NCBI GenBank assembly: GCA_022072455.1
Contig: JAJVHY010000024.1
Location: forward strand, 83,804 to 147,803
From: Verrucomicrobiia bacterium
GTDB lineage: Bacteria > Verrucomicrobiota > Verrucomicrobiia > Palsa-1439
DNA length: 64,000 nucleotides
Direction: 5' to 3'
The notes below the pieces were generated by a model that was not told the DNA's origin, made no database searches, and was given only the letters and a program-made list of their open reading frames with translations. This document shows positions 24,917 to 34,031 of the stretch, in pieces. Position 1 is the first letter of the stretch; each line of letters begins with the position of its first letter. The position numbers and the translations under genes were made by a program.

Positions 24917-27097
24917 ATGTGGTGTTGGGGGAAATTTCTAGGGCCGGTCCTGCTCGTTTTGTCATTGCTGCCGGCACACGCGGCGGAGAAAAACGAGCCG
25001 GCCATCATTGATGCGCGCGAACTGAACTTCGACAAGCCGCGCAATCTGGCGTTTGGCAAAGGCGAGGTGCTCATTCGCTATCAGGATGCAACGTTGCGGG
25101 CCGATGAAGTCAAATTCAACACGCTGACCAAGGAAGCTTGGGCCACCGGCAATGTGCGGCTGAATCGCGGCGGCCAGGAATGGGTCACTCCCAGCGCTTA
25201 TTACCATTTTGAGACGCGGCAACTGAAGGCTGACGAAATCGGTGGCTTCTTCGAGCCGGTCTACCTCCACGCCGAAGACTTGGCGCAAGTCGCCAGCAAC
25301 CAATACTCCGTGGCCCGCGCGACGATTTCGACGTGCGACTACCCCGAGCCGCACTACCGGGTGCAGGCGACACACGCGGAAATCTATCCCCAAGACCGGG
25401 TGGTGCTCTTCAACTGCACACTCTGGCTCGGGCGCGTGCCGGTGTTTTGGCTGCCCGTCATGTCGTGGTCACTAGCCGGCGACCCGCAACTGTTTTCGCT
25501 TAACGTCGGCCATAGTTCGCGGTGGGGATACTATGGACTGCTGACCACGCACTGGCAGTTGAATCCAAATTTCAAACTCGACGTGCACCTTGACGAACGG
25601 TCGGGGCGCGGATTCGGAACGGGGGCCGATTTGATCTACGAGTTTGACCAGAGCACGACCGGCCTGGTGCGCGGATACTACGCCAACGACGCCCGCCCGC
25701 GTGACAGTGAAGACCGCGCGGCCGGGGTCTCGCGTCCCACGCACCGGTATCTCGGCGAGTGGCAGCACAAACAGTTTTTCACCCCTGATCTCAGTCTGAC
25801 GATTGACCTTCACCGGCAAGGGGACACGGATGTCTACGCCGATTTCTTCAGCACGGAGTTTCATCGCAACGTCGAACCCGGTTCGGTCGCGGACCTGACG
25901 CGGCGCGGGCAGAATTACACACTGTCGTTGCAGGTGCGGCCGCAGTTCAACGATTTCTTTGCCGAGGTCGAGCGCTTGCCGGAGGCCAAATGGACGGTCA
26001 ATCGCGTCCGGGTCGGCAGCACACCGGTCTTTTACGAGGGCGAAACCAGTGCCGGTTATTACAGCAACGAACGCGGGAGTACCGGCGATCCACTGTTTAC
26101 GGGCAGCACGGTACGGTTCGACTCGGCTCAGCAACTCGTCGTCCCACACACGTTGTTTGGCTGGTGGGCGCTCGTGCCGCGCGCGGGCGGCCGGTACACC
26201 TATTACACACGCGCGCCGAGCACGGCGGCTGACACTCAGGAAGTGCGCCGGGTGCTTGGCAATCTTGGGGTCGAAACTTCCTTCAAGCTGTCGCGGACAT
26301 GGACGGAATACAAAAACCAGCGCTGGGGGATTGACGGTCTGCGCCATATCATCCAGCCGTTTGCGGATTATTCGTGGGTGCCGACACCGAATGTGACCAG
26401 CGCTGAGTTGTTCCAGTTTGACACGATCCGGTCAATCACACTGACGAATGGCGAGACGTTCCCGGTCACTCGGTATGTGCCATTGGAGAATCCGGGGTTT
26501 ACCGCGCTGGATGCGATTGACCGCGAAAACACCGTGCGATTTGGCCTCCGGCAAAAGCTCCAGACCCGGCGTGCCGGTCAACCGTGGGATTTGCTCGAAG
26601 TGACCGCGTGGACGGATTTTCACATTGAACAGGATGCCGGCCAAACCGACTTCGCTAATCTCTTCGGGAACATTGCGGCGCGCCCGACAGATTGGCTGAC
26701 CGTCAACACCTTCAGCCGGTATGATTTTCACACTGGTCTGCTGCGCGAACTCAATTCGGAGGCGCGCATCAGTCGCGATGACCGCTGGGCGGTTGGGTTG
26801 GGGACGCGGTATTTGCGGGACGACAGCAATCTGATCGCTGTTAGTCTGACTGGCCGACTGACGCCCCGCTGGGTGGCGCGGGTTTATCAACGCTTTGACA
26901 TGGAAGACGGCCAATGGGAGGAACAAGATTATCAGTTGCGGCAGGAGTTGCATGACTGGTACATCAACTATGGTTTCCGGTATCGCAGTCAGCGCACCCG
27001 ACAGGACGAGAAGGCGATTTATTTCTCCGTGACTCTGAAGGCGTTTCCGGGAACCCAGTTGGGTATCAATCGAGTGGACCTCGGAACGGGAGATTAA
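24917..27097 (+). CDS. lptD: LPS-assembly outer membrane protein LptD
   Basis: LptD inserts lipopolysaccharide into the outer leaflet together with LptE. The 726-residue product has a signal peptide (GPVLLVLSLLPAHA). Residues 30-130 form an OstA-like jellyroll (LAFGKGEVLIRYQDATLRADEVKFN). A C-terminal barrel of alternating aromatic strands ends with FSVTLKAFPGTQLGI. The WLPVMSWSLAG segment marks the junction. A matching lptE lies at 47897-48391. The stop is immediately followed by the ugd ATG. Confidence 0.9.
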   Translation: MWCWGKFLGPVLLVLSLLPAHAAEKNEPAIIDARELNFDKPRNLAFGKGEVLIRYQDATLRADEVKFNTLTKEAWATGNVRLNRGGQEWVTPSAYYHFETRQLKADEIGGFFEPVYLHAEDLAQVASNQYSVARATISTCDYPEPHYRVQATHAEIYPQDRVVLFNCTLWLGRVPVFWLPVMSWSLAGDPQLFSLNVGHSSRWGYYGLLTTHWQLNPNFKLDVHLDERSGRGFGTGADLIYEFDQSTTGLVRGYYANDARPRDSEDRAAGVSRPTHRYLGEWQHKQFFTPDLSLTIDLHRQGDTDVYADFFSTEFHRNVEPGSVADLTRRGQNYTLSLQVRPQFNDFFAEVERLPEAKWTVNRVRVGSTPVFYEGETSAGYYSNERGSTGDPLFTGSTVRFDSAQQLVVPHTLFGWWALVPRAGGRYTYYTRAPSTAADTQEVRRVLGNLGVETSFKLSRTWTEYKNQRWGIDGLRHIIQPFADYSWVPTPNVTSAELFQFDTIRSITLTNGETFPVTRYVPLENPGFTALDAIDRENTVRFGLRQKLQTRRAGQPWDLLEVTAWTDFHIEQDAGQTDFANLFGNIAARPTDWLTVNTFSRYDFHTGLLRELNSEARISRDDRWAVGLGTRYLRDDSNLIAVSLTGRLTPRWVARVYQRFDMEDGQWEEQDYQLRQELHDWYINYGFRYRSQRTRQDEKAIYFSVTLKAFPGTQLGINRVDLGTGD

Positions 27098-28417
27098 ATG
27101 GTCAAGATCAGCATCGTCGGAACAGGATATGTGGGACTGGTCACAGGCGCGTGCTTCGCGGAAGTCGGCCACCAAGTCGTCTGTGTGGACAATGATCAGA
27201 AGAAAGTCGCCTTCCTCCAAGGCGGCGGCATCCCCATTTACGAACCCGGTCTCGAAGAGTTGGTGAAACGGAATGTGACGGCGGGCCGGCTTCGGTTCAC
27301 CGACCAAATTGCGGATGGCGTGGCCCATGCGGAGGTTGTCTTCATTGCGGTGCCGACACCGCCAAAGTCCGACGGCTCGGTGGACATGACCTATGTGGAG
27401 CGGGTCGCCCGCGAGATTGCCGGCGCGATGACCGAGTACAAAATCGTCGTGGATAAATCCACTGTCCCCGTCAAAACTGGTGAGCGCGTCGCGCAAACCA
27501 TCAAACGCTACAATAAAAACAAATGCGAAGTGGATGTTGTCAGCAACCCCGAGTTTCTCCGGGAAGGCTGCGCCGTGGCCGACCTGATGCAGCCTGACCG
27601 GGTTGTAATTGGCGTGGGGGGTGACCGGCCGGTGGCCAAACTGAAAGCAATCTACGAACCTTTTCACGCGCCGATCATCGTCACCGACATCAACTCCGCG
27701 GAATTGATCAAGCATGCGTGCAATTCCTTTCTGGCGCTGAAAATATCGTATGCCAATGCGCTCTCTGTCATCTGTGAAGCCAGCGGGGCCAACATCGCCG
27801 ACGTGGTTCATGGCATGGGGTTGGACAAGCGGATTGGCCGGGCATTCCTTAATGCCGGCTTGGGCTATGGCGGCTCCTGTTTTCCGAAGGACATCAGTGC
27901 GTTCATCCATATTACCCAGGAACTTGGCTATGATTTCCGCTTACTCAGGGAGGTTGAGAGCATCAACCGCGACCAAGCCGAGCGCTTTCTCAAGAAGATT
28001 CACGACACACTCTGGATCGTGAAAGACAAAACCCTCGGCGTCCTCGGCTTGGCGTTCAAACCGAACACCGACGATATGCGGCTCGCTCCGTCGCTCAACA
28101 TCATCCGTCCGTTGCTCAAAGAAGGCGCGAAAATTAAGGCGTTCGATCCGCAAGCGATGGAGAAGGCCAAGGAGTTCCTGCCGGACATCGAATATTGCCA
28201 GGATGCCTACGAAGCGGCGCGCAATGTGGACGGACTGATCATCTGCACCGAATGGGATGAGTTCCGGACTCTCGACCTTGAAAAACTCAAAAACGTCATG
28301 GGGCATCCGACAATTTTCGATGGGCGCAATCTATACGACCCTAAACTGATGAACGACTTGGGCTTCACCTACCTCAGCATTGGTCGGCGATTGTCTCCTG
28401 CGGGACAGTCCGGCTGA
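27098..28417 (+). CDS. ugd: UDP-glucose 6-dehydrogenase
   Basis: The enzyme oxidises UDP-glucose to UDP-glucuronate for polysaccharides. The 439-residue protein has the NAD loop VGTGYVGLVTGACFAEVGH, the STVPVKTGE and NPEFLREG blocks, and the catalytic-Cys motif GYGGSCFPKDI. The LGLAFKPNTDDMR block lies in the C-terminal domain. It directly abuts lptD, linking envelope assembly and sugar supply. Confidence 0.95.
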   Translation: MVKISIVGTGYVGLVTGACFAEVGHQVVCVDNDQKKVAFLQGGGIPIYEPGLEELVKRNVTAGRLRFTDQIADGVAHAEVVFIAVPTPPKSDGSVDMTYVERVAREIAGAMTEYKIVVDKSTVPVKTGERVAQTIKRYNKNKCEVDVVSNPEFLREGCAVADLMQPDRVVIGVGGDRPVAKLKAIYEPFHAPIIVTDINSAELIKHACNSFLALKISYANALSVICEASGANIADVVHGMGLDKRIGRAFLNAGLGYGGSCFPKDISAFIHITQELGYDFRLLREVESINRDQAERFLKKIHDTLWIVKDKTLGVLGLAFKPNTDDMRLAPSLNIIRPLLKEGAKIKAFDPQAMEKAKEFLPDIEYCQDAYEAARNVDGLIICTEWDEFRTLDLEKLKNVMGHPTIFDGRNLYDPKLMNDLGFTYLSIGRRLSPAGQSG

Positions 28418-28492
28418 GCCAGTTTGGATAGCGGGACGCTCTGGTCAATTGCTCCGGCCTGAATTTGGCTCGCGGAGACAGGCAGTTCTTCA

Positions 28493-28521
28493 TTGCCGCT
28501 GGACGGGGGCATTGGTATAGT
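28493..28521 (+). promoter_or_regulatory. Candidate promoter of tRNA-Gly
   Basis: TTGCCG at 28493-28498 and TATAGT at 28516-28521 are separated by 17 bases, and the tRNA begins 50 bases further on. Confidence 0.45.
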
Positions 28522-28570
28522 CCGCCCCCAGAATAGAGTCGTTCATCTGAAATAGTCACATGTGGTGAGC

Positions 28571-28644
28571 GCGGGCGTAGCATAGTGGTAATGCGCCAGC
28601 CTTCCAAGCTGGTGAGGAGGGTTCGATTCCCTTCGCCCGCTCCA
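28571..28644 (+). tRNA. tRNA-Gly (anticodon TCC)
   Basis: Acceptor GCGGGCG (28571-28577) pairs with CGCCCGC (28634-28640). The anticodon loop CTTCCAA reads TCC, the T-loop contains GGTTCGATTCC, and CCA is encoded. Confidence 0.96.
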
Positions 28645-28684
28645 TTTTTTCGGGGTTGTAAGTCAACGGTGTGGGGGATTGCGC

Positions 28685-31600
28685 GTGGAAACAAAAATAC
28701 ATCATAGACCATGGAACTTTTTCGTGTTGGCTTTGACACTCGCCACCACAGGACTGGCCGCGGATTTCAGCTGGACGAATACCGTTGCATCTGGCACCGC
28801 CAATTTCTGGACGAATAGCGCCAATTGGTTGCCCACAGCCAATTATCCTGGCCAGACATCAGTTGATAATGTCTACCTGACGAACAGCACGGCGGCCGGC
28901 ACCTCCTATACCAATATTTTAGATGCCGGGTTGGGGTTTACGATAGGGTCACTCGAAATTGCCAATAGCGGTGGCGGTTCCGCGTGGCTGGTGGTTACGA
29001 ACATGAACTTGACGAATTCCACACTGCTGGCCATCAGGACTGGTGGGCGGTTGCGGATTGATGCCGGTGGCGTTGTCACGGGAATTGCCGCTACGCTCAA
29101 TCGGGAAGCAGGACAAGTGTTTGTCAACGGCGGGACCTGGCACAGTGGCGGCACCGAAACTGTTGTCGGGAACGGCGCCTCGAATAATTTGGTTCAAGTT
29201 TACAACGGAGGAATGTGGAATTTAGCAGCGCAAAACTTGAGCATCGGCAGCGGGGCGGCGACGGGGAATGTGCTGCTGATTAGCGGGGGACAGGTCAGCA
29301 ACGTGGGCATCCTCAACGTTGCCGGCAACGCGACAGGGCGGAATACGTTGACACTCACGAATGGCGGCGGATTGGCGGTGCGGAGTCTGCTGGTCACAAA
29401 CAATGTCTATGGTGGCGCAACCAACTCGATCTTCAACTTTGCCGGAGGCACAATCCTCACCACTTCCAACGCCGCCAACCAAGTGGCGTCGCACCTCGTC
29501 ATCACCTCCAATCAGGTATTCGGGATCAACGGCACCTGGAACATGCTCGGCGGCACCAACCTCATCACCTCCACGCTCACTACCAACGGAAACGTTCTGA
29601 ATAGCGCGAATAACTTCCGTGGGTATGTCAATATCGGGAATAATTCCTCGTACGCTACGGTGAATGTCCAGAATGCGGTCTGGGATTTATTGGGGCCGAC
29701 AAACTGGGTCTCGGTTTTGAATGTCGGGACTTTTACCACCGCAGGCGGGACGACCGGTAATGTCCTGACCATCACCGACGGTGGCCAGGTTCTTGCCCCG
29801 ATGTTCCAGATCAGTCGTTTGGGCGACCGCGGGCTGAGTAATAAGATCGTCGTGGCCGGCCCTGGATCGGTACTTAGCAATACCGCAAGTATCTCCTCCA
29901 TGATTGGTGGCGCAGGAATGGGTAATCAATTGATCGTGACCAATGGTGGCACGGTCTACACCGCCAACTTCATTATTGGGAGCGGAACCACCGCGAGTAA
30001 CAATCATGTGCTGGTTAGTGACGTCGGTTCGGCGTGGTACAATACGGTCAACAACGGCAGTTCCATTGGTAGTTCAGGTGTTGGCAATCAGTTGGTCATC
30101 AGTAATGGCGGTTTGGTTACCCTCTTCGGCGGTTCCGGCCTGTTGAACATTGGGAACCTGGCAGGGGCCACCAGCAACTCACTGGTGGTCACGGGCAACG
30201 GTTCCACGTTTTCCAACACCTCCCGGATCCAAGTTGGCAACAATGGCGCCGGTAACTTCATGATCATTCGTGATGGCGCGACAGTGATGTCCGGCAACAC
30301 TTTCATCGGGGCCAATGCACTTGCCACCAATAACATGGTGCTGGTGACCGGCCCGGGCTCCAAGTGGAATATTGCGGGCGCCGCAACCGTTTCCGCTGTC
30401 GGCAGTTTTTCCACCGGCAACTCCCTGATCATTGAGACGGGAGGGAGCATTTCCAACCAGGGAACTTTCAGTATCGGAAGCCAAACCGGCGCGCAGAACA
30501 ATTCGCTGACAATTTCCAACGGTGGGGCGTTGATCACCGTAGGGTTGCTGACGGTTGGAAACACCACCAATGCCAGTGGCAACCGCTACAATGTCGGTGG
30601 CTTGGGGGCATTGAGCTACGCCACCAATGGGTTGATCAGAGTCGGCAACGATGGGGGTGGCTTCAACACAATGACCGTCACGAATGCTAACGCACAGGGC
30701 GCCAGTCTGCTGCTGGGCAATGGCTCGTCCAATAACACCGTCCAAATCCTCTCGCGCGGCCAATTAGCCGTGGCGGGAAGTGTTACCGTCGGATCCGGTG
30801 CGGCCACGGGAAATGTCTTGTTGGTTACCGGCGGCGGCGTACTTGAAGCGAATAGCCTCACGACTGGCGACGGCAGCGGCAACCTCCTCAGCAATTACGC
30901 CGGCATCTTTCAGTTTACGACGGCAACTCCCTTCATCACCAACAACGGTGCCGGCGGCGCCATCAGCATCCACGCTGGCACGATTTCCTTCCGTGCCATC
31001 ACCAATGCCAATGTCTGGGGCAGTCAGGGCGGTTCGACGGCCAACTCGTTGACCAACATCACGTATGTCGGTGAAAACGCTTTCCGGCTGAATGCCGCCT
31101 CAAACACCACCGCCGCCGCCTTCTCGCAAACGTACACCTTCCAAGCCGGCAGCAGCAGCAACTTTACCCGGCTGGAAATGATCAACGGCCGGACTGCTTA
31201 CCGGAATGGGAACGTTACCATTGGCGCGACCGGCGCATTTCTCGCCAGCAACACCTTCGCAACTGTAACCGGCACATTTACAAATCAGGGCTTGGCCGAC
31301 ATTGTTCAGGCGACAGTCGAATTTCAGAGCGCATTGGTCGTGGCGGGAACATTGAGTTTGACTGATGGCTACGTGATTGGCGGCGGTTCCAAAACGATTG
31401 CCGGCACCTTGCGTGGTTCTGGGAGCGTGGTCGGTGATGCAACTGTGACCGGGACAATCGCGCCAGGATTAAGTCTGGGAACACTCGTCTTTAGCAACAA
31501 TCTCACGTTAAGCGGAACCTACGCCGCGGAACTCGACGGCACGGGAACCGGTAACGCTGATCGGTTGATCGTGCACGACCTGCTGACACTGACTGGGGCG

Positions 31601-31843
31601 ACTCTGGATCTGAGTGAAATTGTCTCCGCCGATGACCAAGCTTACGTGATTGCCGAGTATGGGACTCTGGCGGGTACTTTTGCCACAGTGACCGGTATGC
31701 CGGGCGGGTACCAGCTTGACTACAACTACCAGAACGCAAACCTGATTGCGGTGGTCATTCCCGAACCCGGCACGCTCATACTGGTGGGGGTGGGGCTAAG
31801 CGGACTCTGGTTGATCAATCGGCGGCGCCGGTCATTTTCTTGA
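28685..31843 (+). CDS. Large autotransporter-like repeat protein with PEP-CTERM sorting signal
   Basis: The 1052-residue protein opens with a basic stretch and signal peptide (FFVLALTLATTGLAADF). It then consists of beta-helix-like repeats rich in Asn, Thr, Ser and Gly, with recurring phrases such as GNVLLISGGQVSN. The C-terminus VIPEPGTLILVGVGLSGLW followed by RRRR is a complete PEP-CTERM signal (PEP motif, membrane helix, basic tail), so it should be processed by an exosortase. GTG 28685 with GGGGGA upstream is preferred over TTG 28679. No outer-membrane barrel domain is present. It is probably a surface or matrix protein. Confidence 0.88.
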   Translation: METKIHHRPWNFFVLALTLATTGLAADFSWTNTVASGTANFWTNSANWLPTANYPGQTSVDNVYLTNSTAAGTSYTNILDAGLGFTIGSLEIANSGGGSAWLVVTNMNLTNSTLLAIRTGGRLRIDAGGVVTGIAATLNREAGQVFVNGGTWHSGGTETVVGNGASNNLVQVYNGGMWNLAAQNLSIGSGAATGNVLLISGGQVSNVGILNVAGNATGRNTLTLTNGGGLAVRSLLVTNNVYGGATNSIFNFAGGTILTTSNAANQVASHLVITSNQVFGINGTWNMLGGTNLITSTLTTNGNVLNSANNFRGYVNIGNNSSYATVNVQNAVWDLLGPTNWVSVLNVGTFTTAGGTTGNVLTITDGGQVLAPMFQISRLGDRGLSNKIVVAGPGSVLSNTASISSMIGGAGMGNQLIVTNGGTVYTANFIIGSGTTASNNHVLVSDVGSAWYNTVNNGSSIGSSGVGNQLVISNGGLVTLFGGSGLLNIGNLAGATSNSLVVTGNGSTFSNTSRIQVGNNGAGNFMIIRDGATVMSGNTFIGANALATNNMVLVTGPGSKWNIAGAATVSAVGSFSTGNSLIIETGGSISNQGTFSIGSQTGAQNNSLTISNGGALITVGLLTVGNTTNASGNRYNVGGLGALSYATNGLIRVGNDGGGFNTMTVTNANAQGASLLLGNGSSNNTVQILSRGQLAVAGSVTVGSGAATGNVLLVTGGGVLEANSLTTGDGSGNLLSNYAGIFQFTTATPFITNNGAGGAISIHAGTISFRAITNANVWGSQGGSTANSLTNITYVGENAFRLNAASNTTAAAFSQTYTFQAGSSSNFTRLEMINGRTAYRNGNVTIGATGAFLASNTFATVTGTFTNQGLADIVQATVEFQSALVVAGTLSLTDGYVIGGGSKTIAGTLRGSGSVVGDATVTGTIAPGLSLGTLVFSNNLTLSGTYAAELDGTGTGNADRLIVHDLLTLTGATLDLSEIVSADDQAYVIAEYGTLAGTFATVTGMPGGYQLDYNYQNANLIAVVIPEPGTLILVGVGLSGLWLINRRRRSFS

Positions 31844-31903
31844 AATTCGCGGTTGCGAAAAACGGCAGAATCTTGCAGGATTCGCCGTGTTCACTCCGAG
31901 GTT

Positions 31904-31989
31904 GGGGAGGTACCGAAGTGGCCAAACGGGGCAGACTGTAAATCTGCTGGCTTATGCCTTCAATGGTTCGAATCCATTCCTCCCCACCA
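31904..31989 (+). tRNA. tRNA-Tyr (anticodon GTA), integration target
   Basis: Acceptor GGGGAGG (31904-31910) pairs with CCTCCCC (31979-31985), the anticodon loop reads CTGTAAA, and a long variable arm and encoded CCA are present. The gene is intact at the left end of the integrated element. Its part from the anticodon loop onward is duplicated at 39606-39659. Confidence 0.96.
31936..31989 (+). repeat. attL: 54-bp direct repeat within tRNA-Tyr
   Basis: The sequence from CTGTAAATCTG in the anticodon loop to the terminal CCA is identical to 39606-39659. Identity stops abruptly on both sides (A versus C before it, C versus G after it). The start of identity at the anticodon loop fits crossover there. 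Confidence 0.95.
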
Positions 31990-32053
31990 CCTACGCCCGC
32001 AAGGGCTTCTGCAATCCCACCACGCTAAACACGCAACGCATCACCGGGCGAAA

Positions 32054-32075
32054 TATACCCGCCCGTATACCCGCC
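32054..32075 (+). promoter_or_regulatory. Left pair of candidate integrase arm sites
   Basis: TATACCCGCC occurs twice at 12-base spacing (32054-32063 and 32066-32075), about 65 bases inside attL. The same pair with the same spacing and direction occurs near attR. The region 31990-32238 holds no gene, only these sites, a promoter and a hairpin. Confidence 0.65.
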
Positions 32076-32103
32076 GGCATTTTGCTGGCGTGTAATCACA
32101 ACC

Positions 32104-32132
32104 TTGAAACACCAAGCGACCCGCGAGACAAT
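32104..32132 (+). promoter_or_regulatory. Candidate promoter for the first gene of the element
   Basis: TTGAAA (32104-32109) and GACAAT (32127-32132) with a 17-base spacer lie upstream of the 413-residue gene. Confidence 0.4.
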
Positions 32133-32180
32133 CACGGGCAAACGATAAGCGGCAGCGAGGCGACGGCTTCGCGTAGGGCA

Positions 32181-32202
32181 GGGCGGGGCTATCTCCCCGC
32201 CC
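32181..32202 (+). promoter_or_regulatory. GC-rich hairpin in the leader of the first element gene
   Basis: GGGCGGGG and CCCCGCCC form a perfect 8-bp stem with loop CTATCT, between the candidate promoter and ATG 32239. It could be an attenuator or a terminator protecting the element from read-through out of tRNA-Tyr. Confidence 0.45.
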
Positions 32203-32238
32203 GGCCCACCGCTGCAAACGCTGGAGATAGACAGCGAC

Positions 32239-33480
32239 ATGAAACGACAACAGAAACCGACCGAGGCGCAAGCTGAGATCATACAGCGAGCCGGGCTTGT
32301 CCCTTCAACCGTAACAGTCACCACCAAGCGCGCGGCGTTACCGCTGGCGATCACCTACCACGGCGACGGCGAGCCGTTGCATTACTGGATTGTGCGCGAG
32401 GGCGGGGCGTTGCGGTTTTCTGATACAAAGCCCACCACGCGCAAGCCCGGCACCACCGAACAAACCGGCGAGCAAGAGCCGGAAGCAATCGAGTTTTCCG
32501 GCGCACGCTACAACCCCGACAAGCTGGAAGCCGACTTGCGGCAATGCGGATTCCGAGCGGCAGAGGCGCGGGCAATCGTGTTGCAAGTTTGCGACGGCGA
32601 CACGGTAAGAGAAGCGGCGGCGAAGATCGGCAAAAGTCACGGCTGGGTAGGTAGCAAACGGATTCAGCGCAAGGTGAAGGCATTGCGGGCGGGCGAACCG
32701 TTGACGGCAACGCGAGCGGGCAGCAACACAGCGACGCCAGAACCCTACACGCCGTCAAGCCTACTTGACGAAGCCCGCTTGCAGTTGTGCATGACGAAAC
32801 GCACAGAAAAGCCGCTACGCTGGCCGTGGGATATTCACAAAGTCACCGGGCAACCACTGGCCGAACATATCGCAACCAGCTTGCGGCACCACCCTGACAG
32901 CCTGCTAATGGTGGAAGGGCGGTATTACGTTGCGGCATTGGTGGACCTACTCGAAGCCGCAAAAGCTGGGCAATGCGCCCACCGTGTGCGCGGCGTTGTG
33001 CCAGAGGGCACACCGGCAGAGAAGGCGGCGGCAGCGCGGCGGGCTTTGTCCATTCTGACAAGCCCGAAGTCCGGGCAATCCTACGAACTACCCACCGGCA
33101 ACCTTGACCTTGTGTTGCACCAATACTTCAAGCGGGTTGTCGAGTTGCAGCGGGAATGGAAAGCGAGTAACGAACCAATCCCCGCACGGCTGGAAAATAT
33201 CCGCGAAGCCCACCGCAAAGAATTGGAAGGCATCACCGACAAGCAATTGCGCGAGCTTATGGCGCACGACCCCTTCAACGGGGCGGCGCGACTGGCCGAG
33301 ATTGCGACCGGCTACAGCCGCGAACTTTTCGAGAAACGCTGCAAGCAAATCTGCACCCGCAAAGGCTTCAAGTCGTTTCTGAAAACCTTGAACGAAGGCA
33401 CCTACGATCACCTTATGCCCGGCTATGGCGCAAACTGGCGCGACCCGAAGCCCGGCAAAGTCCGCACGTTTCCCTACTAA
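32239..33480 (+). CDS. Unknown 413-residue protein with an HTH-like segment
   Basis: First gene of the element, with GGAG about 12 bases before the ATG. Residues of about 95-150 (LEADLRQCGFRAAEARAIVL to VREAAAKIGKSHGWVGSKRI) look like a sigma-region-4 or resolvase-type helix-turn-helix. The C-terminal 130 residues are helical and charged, ending in a GTYDHLMPGYGANW motif. I do not recognise a family. Its position at the attL end in its own transcription unit suggests either a replication or control protein or the element's cargo. Confidence 0.75.
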   Translation: MKRQQKPTEAQAEIIQRAGLVPSTVTVTTKRAALPLAITYHGDGEPLHYWIVREGGALRFSDTKPTTRKPGTTEQTGEQEPEAIEFSGARYNPDKLEADLRQCGFRAAEARAIVLQVCDGDTVREAAAKIGKSHGWVGSKRIQRKVKALRAGEPLTATRAGSNTATPEPYTPSSLLDEARLQLCMTKRTEKPLRWPWDIHKVTGQPLAEHIATSLRHHPDSLLMVEGRYYVAALVDLLEAAKAGQCAHRVRGVVPEGTPAEKAAAARRALSILTSPKSGQSYELPTGNLDLVLHQYFKRVVELQREWKASNEPIPARLENIREAHRKELEGITDKQLRELMAHDPFNGAARLAEIATGYSRELFEKRCKQICTRKGFKSFLKTLNEGTYDHLMPGYGANWRDPKPGKVRTFPY

Positions 33481-33508
33481 ACGCTTGTCCATTTTCCCAC
33501 CGTAACCC

Positions 33509-33524
33509 CCCGCCTTGCGGCGGG
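33509..33524 (+). terminator. Hairpin after the 413-residue gene
   Basis: CCCGCC-TTGC-GGCGGG forms a compact 6-bp GC stem 28 bases after the stop codon, before the Xre gene. There is no long T-run. Confidence 0.5.
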
Positions 33525-33582
33525 TGTTGGACGTTTCGCCGTATTGGTGAAAGGCAAGGTTGCCAACATCAAAACGGTGAAC

Positions 33583-33783
33583 ATGAACGACAACGAAAGA
33601 TTGTTGATTGAACGAAGGCGGCGCGGGCTGGCCGGCTGGGAGCTTGCGGCAGCGTCGCATATTTGCCCCACCACATATTCCAAAATCGAGAACGGGCAGC
33701 GCGAGGCGACGCACGACCAGAAACTTGCGATTGCCCGCACCTTAGGCGTTGAACCTGAAAAACTCTTTTCGAGGCTACCGTGA
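33583..33783 (+). CDS. Xre-family (HTH_3) transcriptional regulator
   Basis: From ATG 33583 the product has 66 residues and is almost entirely a lambda-repressor-like helix-turn-helix: LLIERRRRGLAGWELAAASH, then YSKIENGQREATHDQKLAIA. GTG 33544 would add 13 residues. It overlaps the following small gene by four bases (GTGA). It is the probable control switch of the element's replication operon. Confidence 0.85.
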   Translation: MNDNERLLIERRRRGLAGWELAAASHICPTTYSKIENGQREATHDQKLAIARTLGVEPEKLFSRLP

Positions 33784-34031
33784 GTGCCCAGCAAGTTGCG
33801 CCGATACCGGCAGCGACGGCACTCACCGCCCCGCAACCGGAAAGACTTTTCACGCTCGCACAGATTCAAGCGGCGGGCGGCTTTTCACGCTCTACGCTCT
33901 ACCGACTGCGACACGGCGGCGGGCTTCGCGTTGTGACCGTGGGCGGCGTTACCCGTGTGCGGGAAAGCGACTGGCAACGCTTCCTTGACCGCTGGGCAAC
34001 GGCGACAACCGAAGGCGGCGACAATGTTTGA
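33780..34031 (+). CDS. AlpA/excisionase-like MerR-type DNA-binding protein
   Basis: An 83-residue protein whose central part (FTLAQIQAAGGFSRSTLYRL, then VVTVGGVTRVRESDWQRFLD) is a winged helix-turn-helix of the HTH_17/AlpA kind, common in excisionases and in regulators of satellite elements. It starts with GTG overlapping the Xre stop and overlaps the primase-helicase start by eight bases. A role as recombination directionality factor or activator is inferred. Confidence 0.75.
   Translation: MSAQQVAPIPAATALTAPQPERLFTLAQIQAAGGFSRSTLYRLRHGGGLRVVTVGGVTRVRESDWQRFLDRWATATTEGGDNV

Noticed and set aside
26432-27910. 492-codon minus-strand frame
   Set aside because: It is antisense to lptD and ugd, both with strong family motifs.
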